Assembly: GCA_902495075.1 (NCBI GenBank)
Contig: CABUVO010000044.1
Location: 1 to 24,819 of the forward strand
Length of the DNA stretch: 24,819 nucleotides
Source: an uncultured Porphyromonadaceae bacterium
GTDB taxonomy: Bacteria; Bacteroidota; Bacteroidia; Bacteroidales; Muribaculaceae
Direction of reading: 5' to 3'
Shown piece by piece: positions 1 through 7,572 of this stretch. The position numbers and the translations under genes are program-made. The number at the start of each line of letters is the position of its first letter. Position 1 is the first letter of the stretch. Below the pieces are notes generated by a model. The model searched no databases. It had not been told where the DNA came from and saw nothing but the letters and a program-made list of their open reading frames with translations.

Positions 1-18
1 GTTAGAGTCATGTCAATT

Positions 19-53
19 CTTCCTTTTTACCTGTTCCCTTTTACTTTTTACCT
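19..53. repeat. short pyrimidine-rich heptamer repeat
   Basis: Five consecutive 7-base units (cttcctt, tttacct, gttccct, tttactt, tttacct) run through this stretch. They are pyrimidine-rich on the + strand and purine-rich on the - strand. The period matches the purine-rich heptamer array at 1717-1833 but in opposite orientation, so the two arrays bracket the first gene. The units are seen directly; any function is unknown. Confidence 0.5.
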
Positions 54-88
54 TATTGAGCAGAGTTCGATAAACGCGGATTTAATTC

Positions 89-120
89 TTTTAAGTATCT
101 CTTGCGAAGAGATACTTTTG
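89..120 (+). promoter_or_regulatory. candidate Bacteroidetes-type promoter
   Basis: TACTTTTG at 113-120 matches the Bacteroidetes -7 consensus TAnnTTTG. A T-rich stretch (TTTT, 89-92) lies about 20 bases upstream, where the -33 element is expected, though the usual TTTG is not exact. Transcription would start near 127 and give a leader of about 135 nt before the first gene. This is a consensus match only. Confidence 0.35.
93..117 (+). promoter_or_regulatory. perfect 11-bp inverted repeat in the leader
   Basis: The arms AAGTATCTCTT (93-103) and AAGAGATACTT (107-117) are perfect reverse complements separated by GCG, followed by TTTTG. It could be a hairpin in the leader RNA (a weak terminator or attenuator the downstream antiterminator might act on) or a dimeric operator. 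The right arm overlaps the candidate -7 box at 113-120, which favours an operator or a promoter-linked structure. The repeat is certain; the role is inferred. Confidence 0.6.
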
Positions 121-264
121 AATAACCCAATATCTCAGTTACTTAAAGAGTGCTGAACTTGCAAGACATATCATTCCCCAACCGCTGTTTGATGCCAAAG
201 GTAACATCATAAACAGAGGGACGATAAGAATTGTCTTGATTTTCCACAAAGTTAGAAATCATAT

Positions 265-1707
265 ATGAGTCAAAAGTCTGATACTTTGATTGATAACGTT
301 TCCACAATTTCCGATTTCCTCCATATTTATCCTTCTCGCCTTTCGCTGGCAACAGTCACATCCTATACAAAGGCGATCCGTTCATTTATCGCTTTCGCAG
401 GTAATGAATTGCATGAGGAGAACATCATAACAGATATCCTTATCGGTGATTGGGTGATCGATATGGTATTATCGGGATTGACACCAAAGACAGCCTCATA
501 TTATCTCGATTGTTTGTGCAGCGTTTACAATACCGCTGTAGAAAACGGTTTGGCACTTCCCTCTCCATCTTTCCAGATAATAAAGTCGCGCCTGAAATCT
601 GTTTTATCTACCGACAAAACAGAAGCGCGCCCATTATCTGCATTTAATTTTGATGCACTCACATCAATGATTCGCAACGCCGACCGTCAAAATGGTGAAT
701 TAGGCTTGTTCACGGACATCGCGATACTCTCAATATTGAACCCTTCTCTTTCCATTGATGAAATAACGCGTCTAAAGAAACGCAATCTCGACACTCTTTC
801 CCCTGAAAGTAAAACCATTGCCGAGCGACACGTTAATACCCGACGTAGCTATCTCTTCACATTGGAGCAAAACGAAAAGACTCCCAAACAGATAGCAACT
901 CGTTGCAACGAAAAGATCACAGCACTTCTCAAATACCGTGGACTACCTGTTTCATCTGATGCGCAAGACTCATTACGCTCGCTTTGGCTGCTGACTGCAT
1001 TGAAATCAGGAGTAAGGGCATCAGCTGCTGTCGCGGTTATCGGAGAAGCACCCACGGGATTGCCGATTCTCTCAATTGTCTCTAAAATATCAATAAATGA
1101 AGTAAGTAGAAAAGACATTCTGAATACTGTTGCCAAGACACTTGTGGAGAATCCCCGTCAATGGCATGTGATGCGGTTGCGCCATGGAACGAAATATGAG
1201 TCACTAAAAAAGCGTCTCGAATTATTAGACAAAGACATAAAGACTCCAGATACATTCTATCCATGCGAAGAGATTGCCCGTAAGATAGGCAAAAAGATGA
1301 TCTACAAAGACAAGCCCCTCATACCGGGAATTGTGTTCATCCGTACACGAGCCACAGACATCTGTCCAATAATGCGGACAGCCGGCGACATAGCCTGGTG
1401 CATGCGTGACCCATCTCACGCTGACCGTCGCTATGCGGTTGTCACTCAACGATCAATGGAGACCTTTCAACAGGTTATCGGTCAGTTTACCCCCGACTAC
1501 AAACTCTATCCACTTGGCACACTGCTCCTCAAACCGCAGGATCGCGTCATCATCATCGGAGGAGATTACAGCGGCACTGAAGCCATAGTTGAAAAATCGC
1601 CCAAAGACACCACCGGCGACATCATCTATCAGATTCGCTTCATTGATGATACAGGCTTCGAATGGCACATACCCAAAGACCAACGACTGCTGAAGAAGAT
1701 TGAGTAG
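265..1707 (+). CDS. degenerate tyrosine-recombinase fold fused to UpxY/NusG-like antiterminator
   Basis: 480 aa, two parts. Residues 28-110 look like the SAM-like core-binding domain of Bacteroidetes tyrosine recombinases, and 130-275 like the catalytic domain. The active site is lost. The usual GLRxxEL reads SLSIDEI, so Arg I becomes Ser163. HxLRH reads DSLRS, keeping only Arg238. The LGH His is replaced by Glu261. There is no tyrosine between 224 and 311, so the nucleophile is absent. Residues 299-410 resemble the NusG N-terminal domain (starts QWHVMRLRHGTKYESLKKRL), and 420-475 a KOW domain (KPQDRVIIIGGDYSGTEAIV), the plan of UpxY capsule antiterminators. Known UpxY proteins prevent premature termination in the leader of their own capsule operon; this role is inferred from domain and position. 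The recombinase part may now bind DNA or a partner. The ATG at 265 starts the recombinase fold at the expected place. Confidence 0.85.
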   Translation: MSQKSDTLIDNVSTISDFLHIYPSRLSLATVTSYTKAIRSFIAFAGNELHEENIITDILIGDWVIDMVLSGLTPKTASYYLDCLCSVYNTAVENGLALPSPSFQIIKSRLKSVLSTDKTEARPLSAFNFDALTSMIRNADRQNGELGLFTDIAILSILNPSLSIDEITRLKKRNLDTLSPESKTIAERHVNTRRSYLFTLEQNEKTPKQIATRCNEKITALLKYRGLPVSSDAQDSLRSLWLLTALKSGVRASAAVAVIGEAPTGLPILSIVSKISINEVSRKDILNTVAKTLVENPRQWHVMRLRHGTKYESLKKRLELLDKDIKTPDTFYPCEEIARKIGKKMIYKDKPLIPGIVFIRTRATDICPIMRTAGDIAWCMRDPSHADRRYAVVTQRSMETFQQVIGQFTPDYKLYPLGTLLLKPQDRVIIIGGDYSGTEAIVEKSPKDTTGDIIYQIRFIDDTGFEWHIPKDQRLLKKIE

Positions 1708-1716
1708 ATAGGTTTA

Positions 1717-1833
1717 GGTCTTAGGCTTTAGGAATTAGAAATTAGGAATTAGGAATTAGAAATTAGAAATTAGAAATGAGGAATTAGGAATGAGGTTTTA
1801 GGCTTTAGAATAGGAATGAGAAATGAGGGATTA
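1717..1833 (+). repeat. heptanucleotide tandem repeat
   Basis: Thirteen in-register 7-base units fill 1717-1807: ggtctta, ggcttta, then nine units of the ggaatta/gaaatta/gaaatga type, then ggtttta and ggcttta. Related but less regular units continue to about 1833. Seven is not a multiple of three, so the array is unlikely to be coding. It lies between the antiterminator stop and the next gene, and contains the ATG at 1816 that would otherwise seem to start that gene. Confidence 0.85.
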
Positions 1834-1890
1834 AACATAGAGACGCGGGGACGCAGCATTGCGGATCGTTTCCGGGATGCAGGAGGTTTC

Positions 1891-2262
1891 ATGTCGCATA
1901 CAGGCAGATCGAAAGAACTCGTGAAGATACGCAAAGAAGCCGAAGAATGGATAGCTGCTGTAGAGCAAGGAATTGCCTCGCAAGACAGCGAAGGTATTTG
2001 CCGCTATCTATCCTGGTACGACATTGTTCACCGCATAGCCTTCGGCACCCCCGGCGACGGTTCCTTCATGGATCAATGGCAAAACCATCTCCTCTCCGGC
2101 ATCGCCACCTCCTCAACCCACAACGCAACCTCCTCATCCCATAATGCCGCCACCGCATGTCGCCAATGGCTCCTTAACGCCGTGCGCAACCGCCTTACGC
2201 GCTCTCCCCACACCGTCTCGCCCCGTCTCCGCAACTGGTGCCTCGCCCAAAGTGTTGTATAG
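1891..2262 (+). CDS. hypothetical protein, positional UpxZ candidate
   Basis: 123 aa from the ATG at 1891, which has GGAGG a few bases upstream. The frame stays open back to an ATG at 1816, but that codon lies in the heptamer repeat, so the 25 extra residues are doubtful. I do not recognise the family. The N-terminal half looks helical and charged (KELVKIRKEAEEWIAAVEQG), followed by an aromatic patch (ICRYLSWYDIVHRIAFG). Residues around 70-88 are a low-complexity Ser/Thr/His/Asn/Ala stretch with an imperfect duplication (STHNATSSSHNAAT). The tail is Arg-rich. In Bacteroides capsule loci a small UpxZ gene, which inhibits non-cognate UpxY proteins, directly follows upxY; this gene holds that position. 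That is an argument from context only. The C-terminal half is noticeably C-rich in codon use, unlike the AT-rich capsule genes. Confidence 0.6.
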   Translation: MSHTGRSKELVKIRKEAEEWIAAVEQGIASQDSEGICRYLSWYDIVHRIAFGTPGDGSFMDQWQNHLLSGIATSSTHNATSSSHNAATACRQWLLNAVRNRLTRSPHTVSPRLRNWCLAQSVV

Positions 2263-2263
2263 A

Positions 2264-2281
2264 TATAACATTTTTGTTATA
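2264..2281. other. 7-bp AT inverted repeat after gene 2
   Basis: TATAACA (2264-2270) and TGTTATA (2275-2281) are perfect reverse complements around four T residues, beginning two bases after the stop of the small gene. The stem is AT-rich and lacks a following U-tract, so it is at best a weak terminator or 3' end structure. Confidence 0.35.
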
Positions 2282-2562
2282 GTCATCATCTCTTATTCCT
2301 CTCTCTGATAGAGAAAGATGCCAATATACCTCATCCAATAGAGATATAGCATTACATACACATTTTACTTATATCTATTACCTCCCTCTCCCCTCACTAA
2401 TTCGATCATTAATATTAGCCTCCTTTAATCATCTCTAAATTACCTAAAGATTCAGCATTATGGCTGAATCCCCATCAATATATCTGTTATCACTCTTACA
2501 TCCAAGATTTTACTTGCCCTCTTTAATCACAAAACATCCTACTTGTTAATACAGCTATCTCT
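2282..2562 (+). other. non-coding gap before the biosynthetic operon
   Basis: About 280 bases of AT-rich sequence with no convincing gene. It contains an 8-bp inverted repeat, GATTCAGC (2449-2456) and GCTGAATC (2463-2470), with a six-base loop. I found no clear TAnnTTTG box. Transcription may read through from the antiterminator gene, with the hairpin as a pause or processing site, or a promoter of another type may lie here. Nothing else is visible. Confidence 0.4.
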
Positions 2563-3900
2563 ATGGCTATATCAAAATCAGTTCATAGAACTCAAAAGGC
2601 AAAAAAGAATATAATCGCAATGATCTGTTTGAAAGGGATTACTATGTTAATTTCCTTTCTATATGTTCCATTATTATTGCATACTCTTAAAACCACCGAA
2701 TATGCTATATGGCTGACATTGACCTCATTGGTAGCCTGGGTAGCAATGTTTGATATCGGTTTAGGAAACGGACTTCGCAATAAACTTAGTGAAGCATTAG
2801 CTCAAAATGACAGAAAAAAAGGACGAGAACTTATCAGCACGGCATATTGTTGCATAATCACTTTTGTGATATGCCTATGTATTTTATTTACTTGTATATA
2901 TAATTATATTCCTTGGGATAAAATACTAAATGCGACCAATGCAGATATTCCCAATTTAAACACGCTGGTTCTCATTGTCTTTCTCGCATTTTGTTGCCAG
3001 TTCGCATTAGGATTAATTAATTCAATTTTATTTGCTTTACAGCTACCGGCAGTATCCTCCCTTTTACTTGCGATTGGGCAATTATTTTCATTTTTGGCTG
3101 TATTAATTCTAACAAAATACTTTGGTATTACTTCATTACTGATCTTAGGAAGTTTAATTTCCATAATTCCTCCAATCGTGCTTCTAATCAGCACGATAAT
3201 GATATTTAAATTTAATTATCCGGATTTAGCACCAAACATATATCTTTTTAAAAAAGAACATTTAAAAGAGATTTTTTCAATAGGCATTATATTCTTTATT
3301 CTACAATTAATAACAATAGCCTTATATCAGACAAATAACTTAATAATAATTCACGTAGTTAATGATCAAGCAGTAGTGGAATATAATGTCGCATATAAAT
3401 ACATGCATATTCTCTCTATGATTTTTACAATCATAGTATCGCCAATTTGGTCTGCAACAACAGAGGCTTATGCAGTCGGAGACATGGACTGGATAAAAAG
3501 AATTAATCAGAAGCTTATTAAGATAGCATATCTATTTACACTCGGAGGAGTACTTATGCTAATAGTTTCCAAGTTTGTATATGTCATATGGATCAACGAC
3601 AAATCCCTTAATATAAGTTTCATCACAACAGGATTGCTACTATTACAGAATATATTCTTTATTTTCTATAGCTGCTACGGATATATCCTAAATGGCATTG
3701 GGAAACTAAGAATTCAATTAATATTTACATCTGTATTGGCAATTCTATATATTCCGTTCGCGATACTACTGGGTGAAAAATGGGGATTAAACGGAATTCT
3801 TTTTTCATTTGCTCTTAATGCACTTCTTAATGTCGCATGGTCGAAAATCCAATTCTCAAAAATCACAAACGGCACCGCAAGAGGAATATGGTTGAGATGA
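2563..3900 (+). CDS. wzx: Wzx-type polysaccharide flippase
   Basis: 445-aa, strongly hydrophobic membrane protein of the polysaccharide flippase (MOP/Wzx) class, with roughly twelve predicted membrane helices spread over the whole length. The N-terminus (about residues 18-75) has the typical pattern of a helix, a short loop ending in TTEYAIWLTL, then FDIGLGNGLRNKL, seen in many O-antigen and capsule flippases. It would move undecaprenyl-diphosphate-linked repeat units across the inner membrane. Length is normal for the family. Its stop overlaps the start of the next gene (ATGA), so the polymerase gene is probably translationally coupled. It is the first structural gene after the regulatory block, and low GC fits a variable glycan-specific gene. 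Substrate specificity cannot be read. Confidence 0.88.
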   Translation: MAISKSVHRTQKAKKNIIAMICLKGITMLISFLYVPLLLHTLKTTEYAIWLTLTSLVAWVAMFDIGLGNGLRNKLSEALAQNDRKKGRELISTAYCCIITFVICLCILFTCIYNYIPWDKILNATNADIPNLNTLVLIVFLAFCCQFALGLINSILFALQLPAVSSLLLAIGQLFSFLAVLILTKYFGITSLLILGSLISIIPPIVLLISTIMIFKFNYPDLAPNIYLFKKEHLKEIFSIGIIFFILQLITIALYQTNNLIIIHVVNDQAVVEYNVAYKYMHILSMIFTIIVSPIWSATTEAYAVGDMDWIKRINQKLIKIAYLFTLGGVLMLIVSKFVYVIWINDKSLNISFITTGLLLLQNIFFIFYSCYGYILNGIGKLRIQLIFTSVLAILYIPFAILLGEKWGLNGILFSFALNALLNVAWSKIQFSKITNGTARGIWLR

Positions 3901-5078
3901 TTAGTAAAAAAAAGCTCTATACTGCAACATGGATGGACTATGTCTTAATGCTACTCATCGTTGCGCTGACTGGGTTTGAATTTTGCTACAATTATGCCCC
4001 GGGAATATTTTTCCTTGTTGGACCACTTGCATTATTAATGTGCATTATTAGAAGAAGAGAGCTCAATATAAAAATATATGTATTCTTTGCAATTCTGTTA
4101 ATTTGGTGTATATTCCAAATTATAACCGGGCAATCAACTCAATCTGCCATGATAAATTTCTACATAAGATTTATCATTTATTTGATGGCGGCATTGTCTA
4201 TCAATGAATTTGAAAAAGTCTTTGTAAGAATTATATATGTATTTGCTTTGATTTCCATTCCATGTTGGATAATAAGCAATTACATTCCGGGAGGCTATAA
4301 TTTTCTAACTTCTACGTTCCCCAATTTCACATATAATGGATTAGGATTAAATGATGTAGATTCATCAAATCCGGGAGTATCAATCGGCTTTTATTATGTA
4401 TCAATGGGATCACGGAACAATGGTCCTTTTTGGGAAGCAGGAATGTTCGCACTATTCCTAAATATCGCGTATTTATTTCATATATTGAAAAGTCACAATC
4501 CTCTTGATAAAACCTCTCTTGTCTTTTTATTTTGCATATTCTCTACATTTTCAACTACAGGATATATAGCAGGATTTTTAATATTAGGATGGTATTATAC
4601 AATAATTGAATTTAAACCACAATCATTGATTTTACTTCCATTAATAGCGTTAGGTGTCTTTTACTTTTTAAATTCTGATTTTGGAATATCAAAGATTAAC
4701 GAGATTGCCGAAAGGAAACAAGAAGATAGTAGATTCGCAGCTATAATGTATCATCTATCTTTATTGCAAGATTGTTGGATTAGCGGCAGAGGGTTTGCAT
4801 CCGAATCCAGAGAAATGCTTCTTTCTCCTAATGGGATATCGTTTGTTTTCCTATTTTGGGGATTACCCTTTGCTATTTATTATTATTACCTCTTATTCTC
4901 GTCAAGTGTAAAGATTGCATTTGAATTAAGCAATTCCCATAACGAGAAATACATATTTATTATTTTTTCAGTGCTTATTATTGTAATCTTTTCACAGGAT
5001 GTTTCTACACGACATTTCTACTATTTTTTATTAATGTATCCATTAGTTCCATATCATAAATTTAAACCCACAAAGTGA
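3897..5078 (+). CDS. wzy: Wzy-like O-antigen/capsule polymerase
   Basis: 393 aa from the ATG at 3897, which overlaps the flippase stop as ATGA. In-frame ATGs at 3888 and 3837 are possible but lie inside wzx. The protein is almost entirely membrane-spanning, about ten helices, with a long external loop in the middle (around residues 135-185, ending in GSRNNGPFWEAGMFALFLN) followed by more helices. That loop, with a conserved-looking GPFWEAG patch, is typical of O-antigen ligase/polymerase (Wzy_C/EpsG-like) proteins. It would join repeat units on the periplasmic side of the membrane. Sequence conservation in the family is low, so the call rests on topology, the loop and the place next to wzx. 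A WaaL-type ligase is the alternative. Confidence 0.8.
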   Translation: MISKKKLYTATWMDYVLMLLIVALTGFEFCYNYAPGIFFLVGPLALLMCIIRRRELNIKIYVFFAILLIWCIFQIITGQSTQSAMINFYIRFIIYLMAALSINEFEKVFVRIIYVFALISIPCWIISNYIPGGYNFLTSTFPNFTYNGLGLNDVDSSNPGVSIGFYYVSMGSRNNGPFWEAGMFALFLNIAYLFHILKSHNPLDKTSLVFLFCIFSTFSTTGYIAGFLILGWYYTIIEFKPQSLILLPLIALGVFYFLNSDFGISKINEIAERKQEDSRFAAIMYHLSLLQDCWISGRGFASESREMLLSPNGISFVFLFWGLPFAIYYYYLLFSSSVKIAFELSNSHNEKYIFIIFSVLIIVIFSQDVSTRHFYYFLLMYPLVPYHKFKPTK

Positions 5079-6268
5079 AAATAGCGGTATTGAGTATATA
5101 TCCATTCCCCAATGGTATGGCTGCGACCAATAGAATTGCAGCATATTCAAAAGGTTTGGTCGAGAATGGTGCTGAGGTTGAGGTCATCACAATTCATCCT
5201 ATTGAACCACCTTTCAATGGTTCTTCATCAGAAAAACTGCCAGATCATGGAGAGTACAATGGGATTAAATATGTTCACCCATCAGGAAGATATCGAAACA
5301 AAAATAAAATTCTACGAGCCATTGCCTTATTTACGAAATTTAGATTTTGGAGAGGTGTAATATCTGTAGCCAAAATTCTTAAATCTGAAAGCTTTGACGC
5401 TGTGATTATGAGTTTCGATGAGCCTTTTCAACTATTTATATACTCAAAACTTATAAAACACTATAATTCCAAATCCATATTCATCTTTGATGAATATCCC
5501 ATTCCGATTCGACATTATGGAAAAAGTCACATTCCCCTAATAAAAAAACTCAAATATAAATTTGTACTCAGAGGAATAGATGGTTATATTTCTATTAATG
5601 ACAAATTAATAGAATATTACAATTCTTTGTGTTGTAAACCAGTAATTAAAATCTCTGTTATTATTGATTTAAATCGATTTAAAAATAAAAGCGTCTCACG
5701 TATGCCAGTACTGAGTTACGTTGGAAATCTGGATTTTGAAAAGGACAATGTACTAAACGTAGTTAATGCCTTCAATCTCATACATCATGAATTCGCAAAT
5801 TTAAAATTTGATATTTGGGGTGAAATTTCCAATAACGATAAACAAAAGTTAGATATTCTTATATCGCAATATGGTCTTAATGAAAAAATTAAATTAAAAG
5901 GTCGTGTTGACAATGATAAAGTAAATGACATACTTACAAAATCGTTGATTCTTGTATCCTCACAATGTGATAACATGAGAACCAAAGGAGGATTATCAAC
6001 AAAAATTGGAGAGTATATTTGTTCAGGGACACCTACTATCATATGCAATATAGGTGAAAATAATAAATACTTTAGCAACAAAGATTGTTATTTCGTAAAT
6101 CCTGATAATCCTCAGGAATATGCTAATATGATTTCTTATATAATTAATCATTATGAAGACGCATTAAAAATTGCAAGACACGGACAAAACACAATAATAA
6201 CTAATTATTCAAGCGATTCAGCTGGTCGTAAAATTATAAAATTTATTAATAATCTGACTAATGAATAG
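5075..6268 (+). CDS. GT4-family glycosyltransferase
   Basis: 397 aa starting with GTG at 5075, overlapping the polymerase stop as GTGA. The GTG start places MKIAVLSIYPFPNGMAATNR at the N-terminus, the normal first strand and glycine loop of a GT-B glycosyltransferase. The C-terminal half carries YVGNLDFEKD (start of the second Rossmann domain, about residue 212), and near 310 GGLSTKIGEYICSGTPTI, the donor-binding region of GT4 enzymes. The usual E(x7)E reads with Lys-Ile-Gly-Glu, a frequent variant. It would transfer a sugar from a nucleotide donor to the lipid-linked repeat unit on the cytoplasmic face. Donor and acceptor cannot be told. Base composition is low GC like its neighbours. Confidence 0.87.
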   Translation: MKIAVLSIYPFPNGMAATNRIAAYSKGLVENGAEVEVITIHPIEPPFNGSSSEKLPDHGEYNGIKYVHPSGRYRNKNKILRAIALFTKFRFWRGVISVAKILKSESFDAVIMSFDEPFQLFIYSKLIKHYNSKSIFIFDEYPIPIRHYGKSHIPLIKKLKYKFVLRGIDGYISINDKLIEYYNSLCCKPVIKISVIIDLNRFKNKSVSRMPVLSYVGNLDFEKDNVLNVVNAFNLIHHEFANLKFDIWGEISNNDKQKLDILISQYGLNEKIKLKGRVDNDKVNDILTKSLILVSSQCDNMRTKGGLSTKIGEYICSGTPTIICNIGENNKYFSNKDCYFVNPDNPQEYANMISYIINHYEDALKIARHGQNTIITNYSSDSAGRKIIKFINNLTNE

Positions 6269-6384
6269 GAATACGTACTTATCGTGAGATATAAAAACGG
6301 CTTAACTTCAATTGATCGCTTAAAACATAAATAGAATTGTTTTTATTCACTAACATAGAAACTTTAAACAAATTTCTAATCAAA

Positions 6385-7557
6385 ATGAAAAATAAGAAGA
6401 TATTTATACTTAGTGGAGGAGGCATAAGCAATTGCAATTCAGCAGCATGCGCAAGAATGAATCAATATGCTAATTGTCTATCTGCAAATAAAAACATCTC
6501 AGTTTATATTATTTCATATTCCAATGATGATCTAAAAAAAAGTTTTATTTCTAATAACAATAATATTTATAGATTACCTCCAGCAAACAACAAAAATAAA
6601 ATAACTCCCTTAAATATTTGGTCTTTCTTAAATAAAATATTACACAAATGTCCTAATTTAAAACACGATCCGATTATTATATATCCATTGACAAATAGCC
6701 TTTTTGAGATAACTTTCCTTCTATGGTCTCGATTTCACAGAATTAAAAACATTTATTATGAGGCTAATGAGGTAAGATTCTATTGGACAAGGTTAGACAC
6801 GATATCTTTGATTAAAAGATTAATTTATAAATCGATATATCATACAACAGAAATACTCACGAGATATTACAAAGGTCTTATTTGCATAAATAGAAATATT
6901 CAAGAATATTTCCGTAAACATAATAACAACTCAATAGTAATTCCAATTCTCTCTCCCATCAAGAGCTACATTAACAAACCAAATGATTATCGAACATTTA
7001 CAATTACATTTACTGGCACGATTAGTATATCTAAAGAAAATTTAGATGAACTGCTGAAAGGGCTGGACATCTTTAATAAAAAATATGATAATTGGGAATT
7101 AAATTTATATGGAATAACTGACCAGATTTCTTTAAATCAGCTTAATGATTTGGCATTAAAATTAGAATTGGGCAATAAAATCAATTTCTGTGGAAATCGT
7201 AATCAAACTGAGATAAAAAATATACTCGAATCCTCTGATTGCTTAATTCTTCCAAGAAGAAACAATAAGCAAAACTTTTACGGATTCTCTACAAAATTGT
7301 CAGAGTATCTCGTTTCGGGAACTCCTGTTATTTTAACAGATACCGGTGTAGTTTCTGATTATCTTACAGATGGCTTGGATTGCATCATGGTAAAAGGTTA
7401 TGATGCAGAAGGATTTGCACACGCATTTGAAAGATTAATATCAATGACTCAAGAACAAAGATCTGAAATGGCTTATAATGCATATTTAACAGCATCTAAG
7501 CATTTCAATCCCTACAACTATACTACCTCTTTCCTCAAATTCTTAGGAATAGAATAA
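6385..7557 (+). CDS. GT4-like glycosyltransferase
   Basis: 390 aa from the ATG at 6385. The frame opens earlier with TTG at 6337, but the ATG gives the expected start (MKNKKIFILSGGG) of a GT-B Rossmann fold. The C-terminal domain begins near residue 213 (TFTGTISISKENLDELLKGL), and the donor-site stretch is GFSTKLSEYLVSGTPVILTD, closely like the preceding gene in layout. Very low GC, with many AAT/AAA/ATA codons. A 116-base gap with no clear promoter separates it from the previous gene. It probably adds one of the repeat-unit sugars. Which sugar is not readable, and N-terminal similarity to known families is weak. Confidence 0.83.
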   Translation: MKNKKIFILSGGGISNCNSAACARMNQYANCLSANKNISVYIISYSNDDLKKSFISNNNNIYRLPPANNKNKITPLNIWSFLNKILHKCPNLKHDPIIIYPLTNSLFEITFLLWSRFHRIKNIYYEANEVRFYWTRLDTISLIKRLIYKSIYHTTEILTRYYKGLICINRNIQEYFRKHNNNSIVIPILSPIKSYINKPNDYRTFTITFTGTISISKENLDELLKGLDIFNKKYDNWELNLYGITDQISLNQLNDLALKLELGNKINFCGNRNQTEIKNILESSDCLILPRRNNKQNFYGFSTKLSEYLVSGTPVILTDTGVVSDYLTDGLDCIMVKGYDAEGFAHAFERLISMTQEQRSEMAYNAYLTASKHFNPYNYTTSFLKFLGIE

Positions 7558-7572
7558 TAAAATTTCATAAAC

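Noticed and set aside
1..264. Invertible capsule promoter of the Bacteroides type
   Set aside because: Only one inverted repeat pair with a 3-base spacer is present. I found no second distant arm and no match to the known Bacteroides promoter-inversion core.
265..1150. Active integrase or DNA invertase
   Set aside because: The fold pattern is there, but Arg I, both box II histidines and the nucleophilic tyrosine are missing, so activity is not expected.
1816..1890. N-terminal extension of the small gene from the ATG at 1816
   Set aside because: The start codon is part of the heptamer repeat, and the ATG at 1891 has a better upstream GGAGG.
6337..6384. TTG start for the second glycosyltransferase
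   Set aside because: The ATG at 6385 places the first Rossmann strand at the N-terminus, as usual for GT-B enzymes, and the 16 extra residues fit no family feature.
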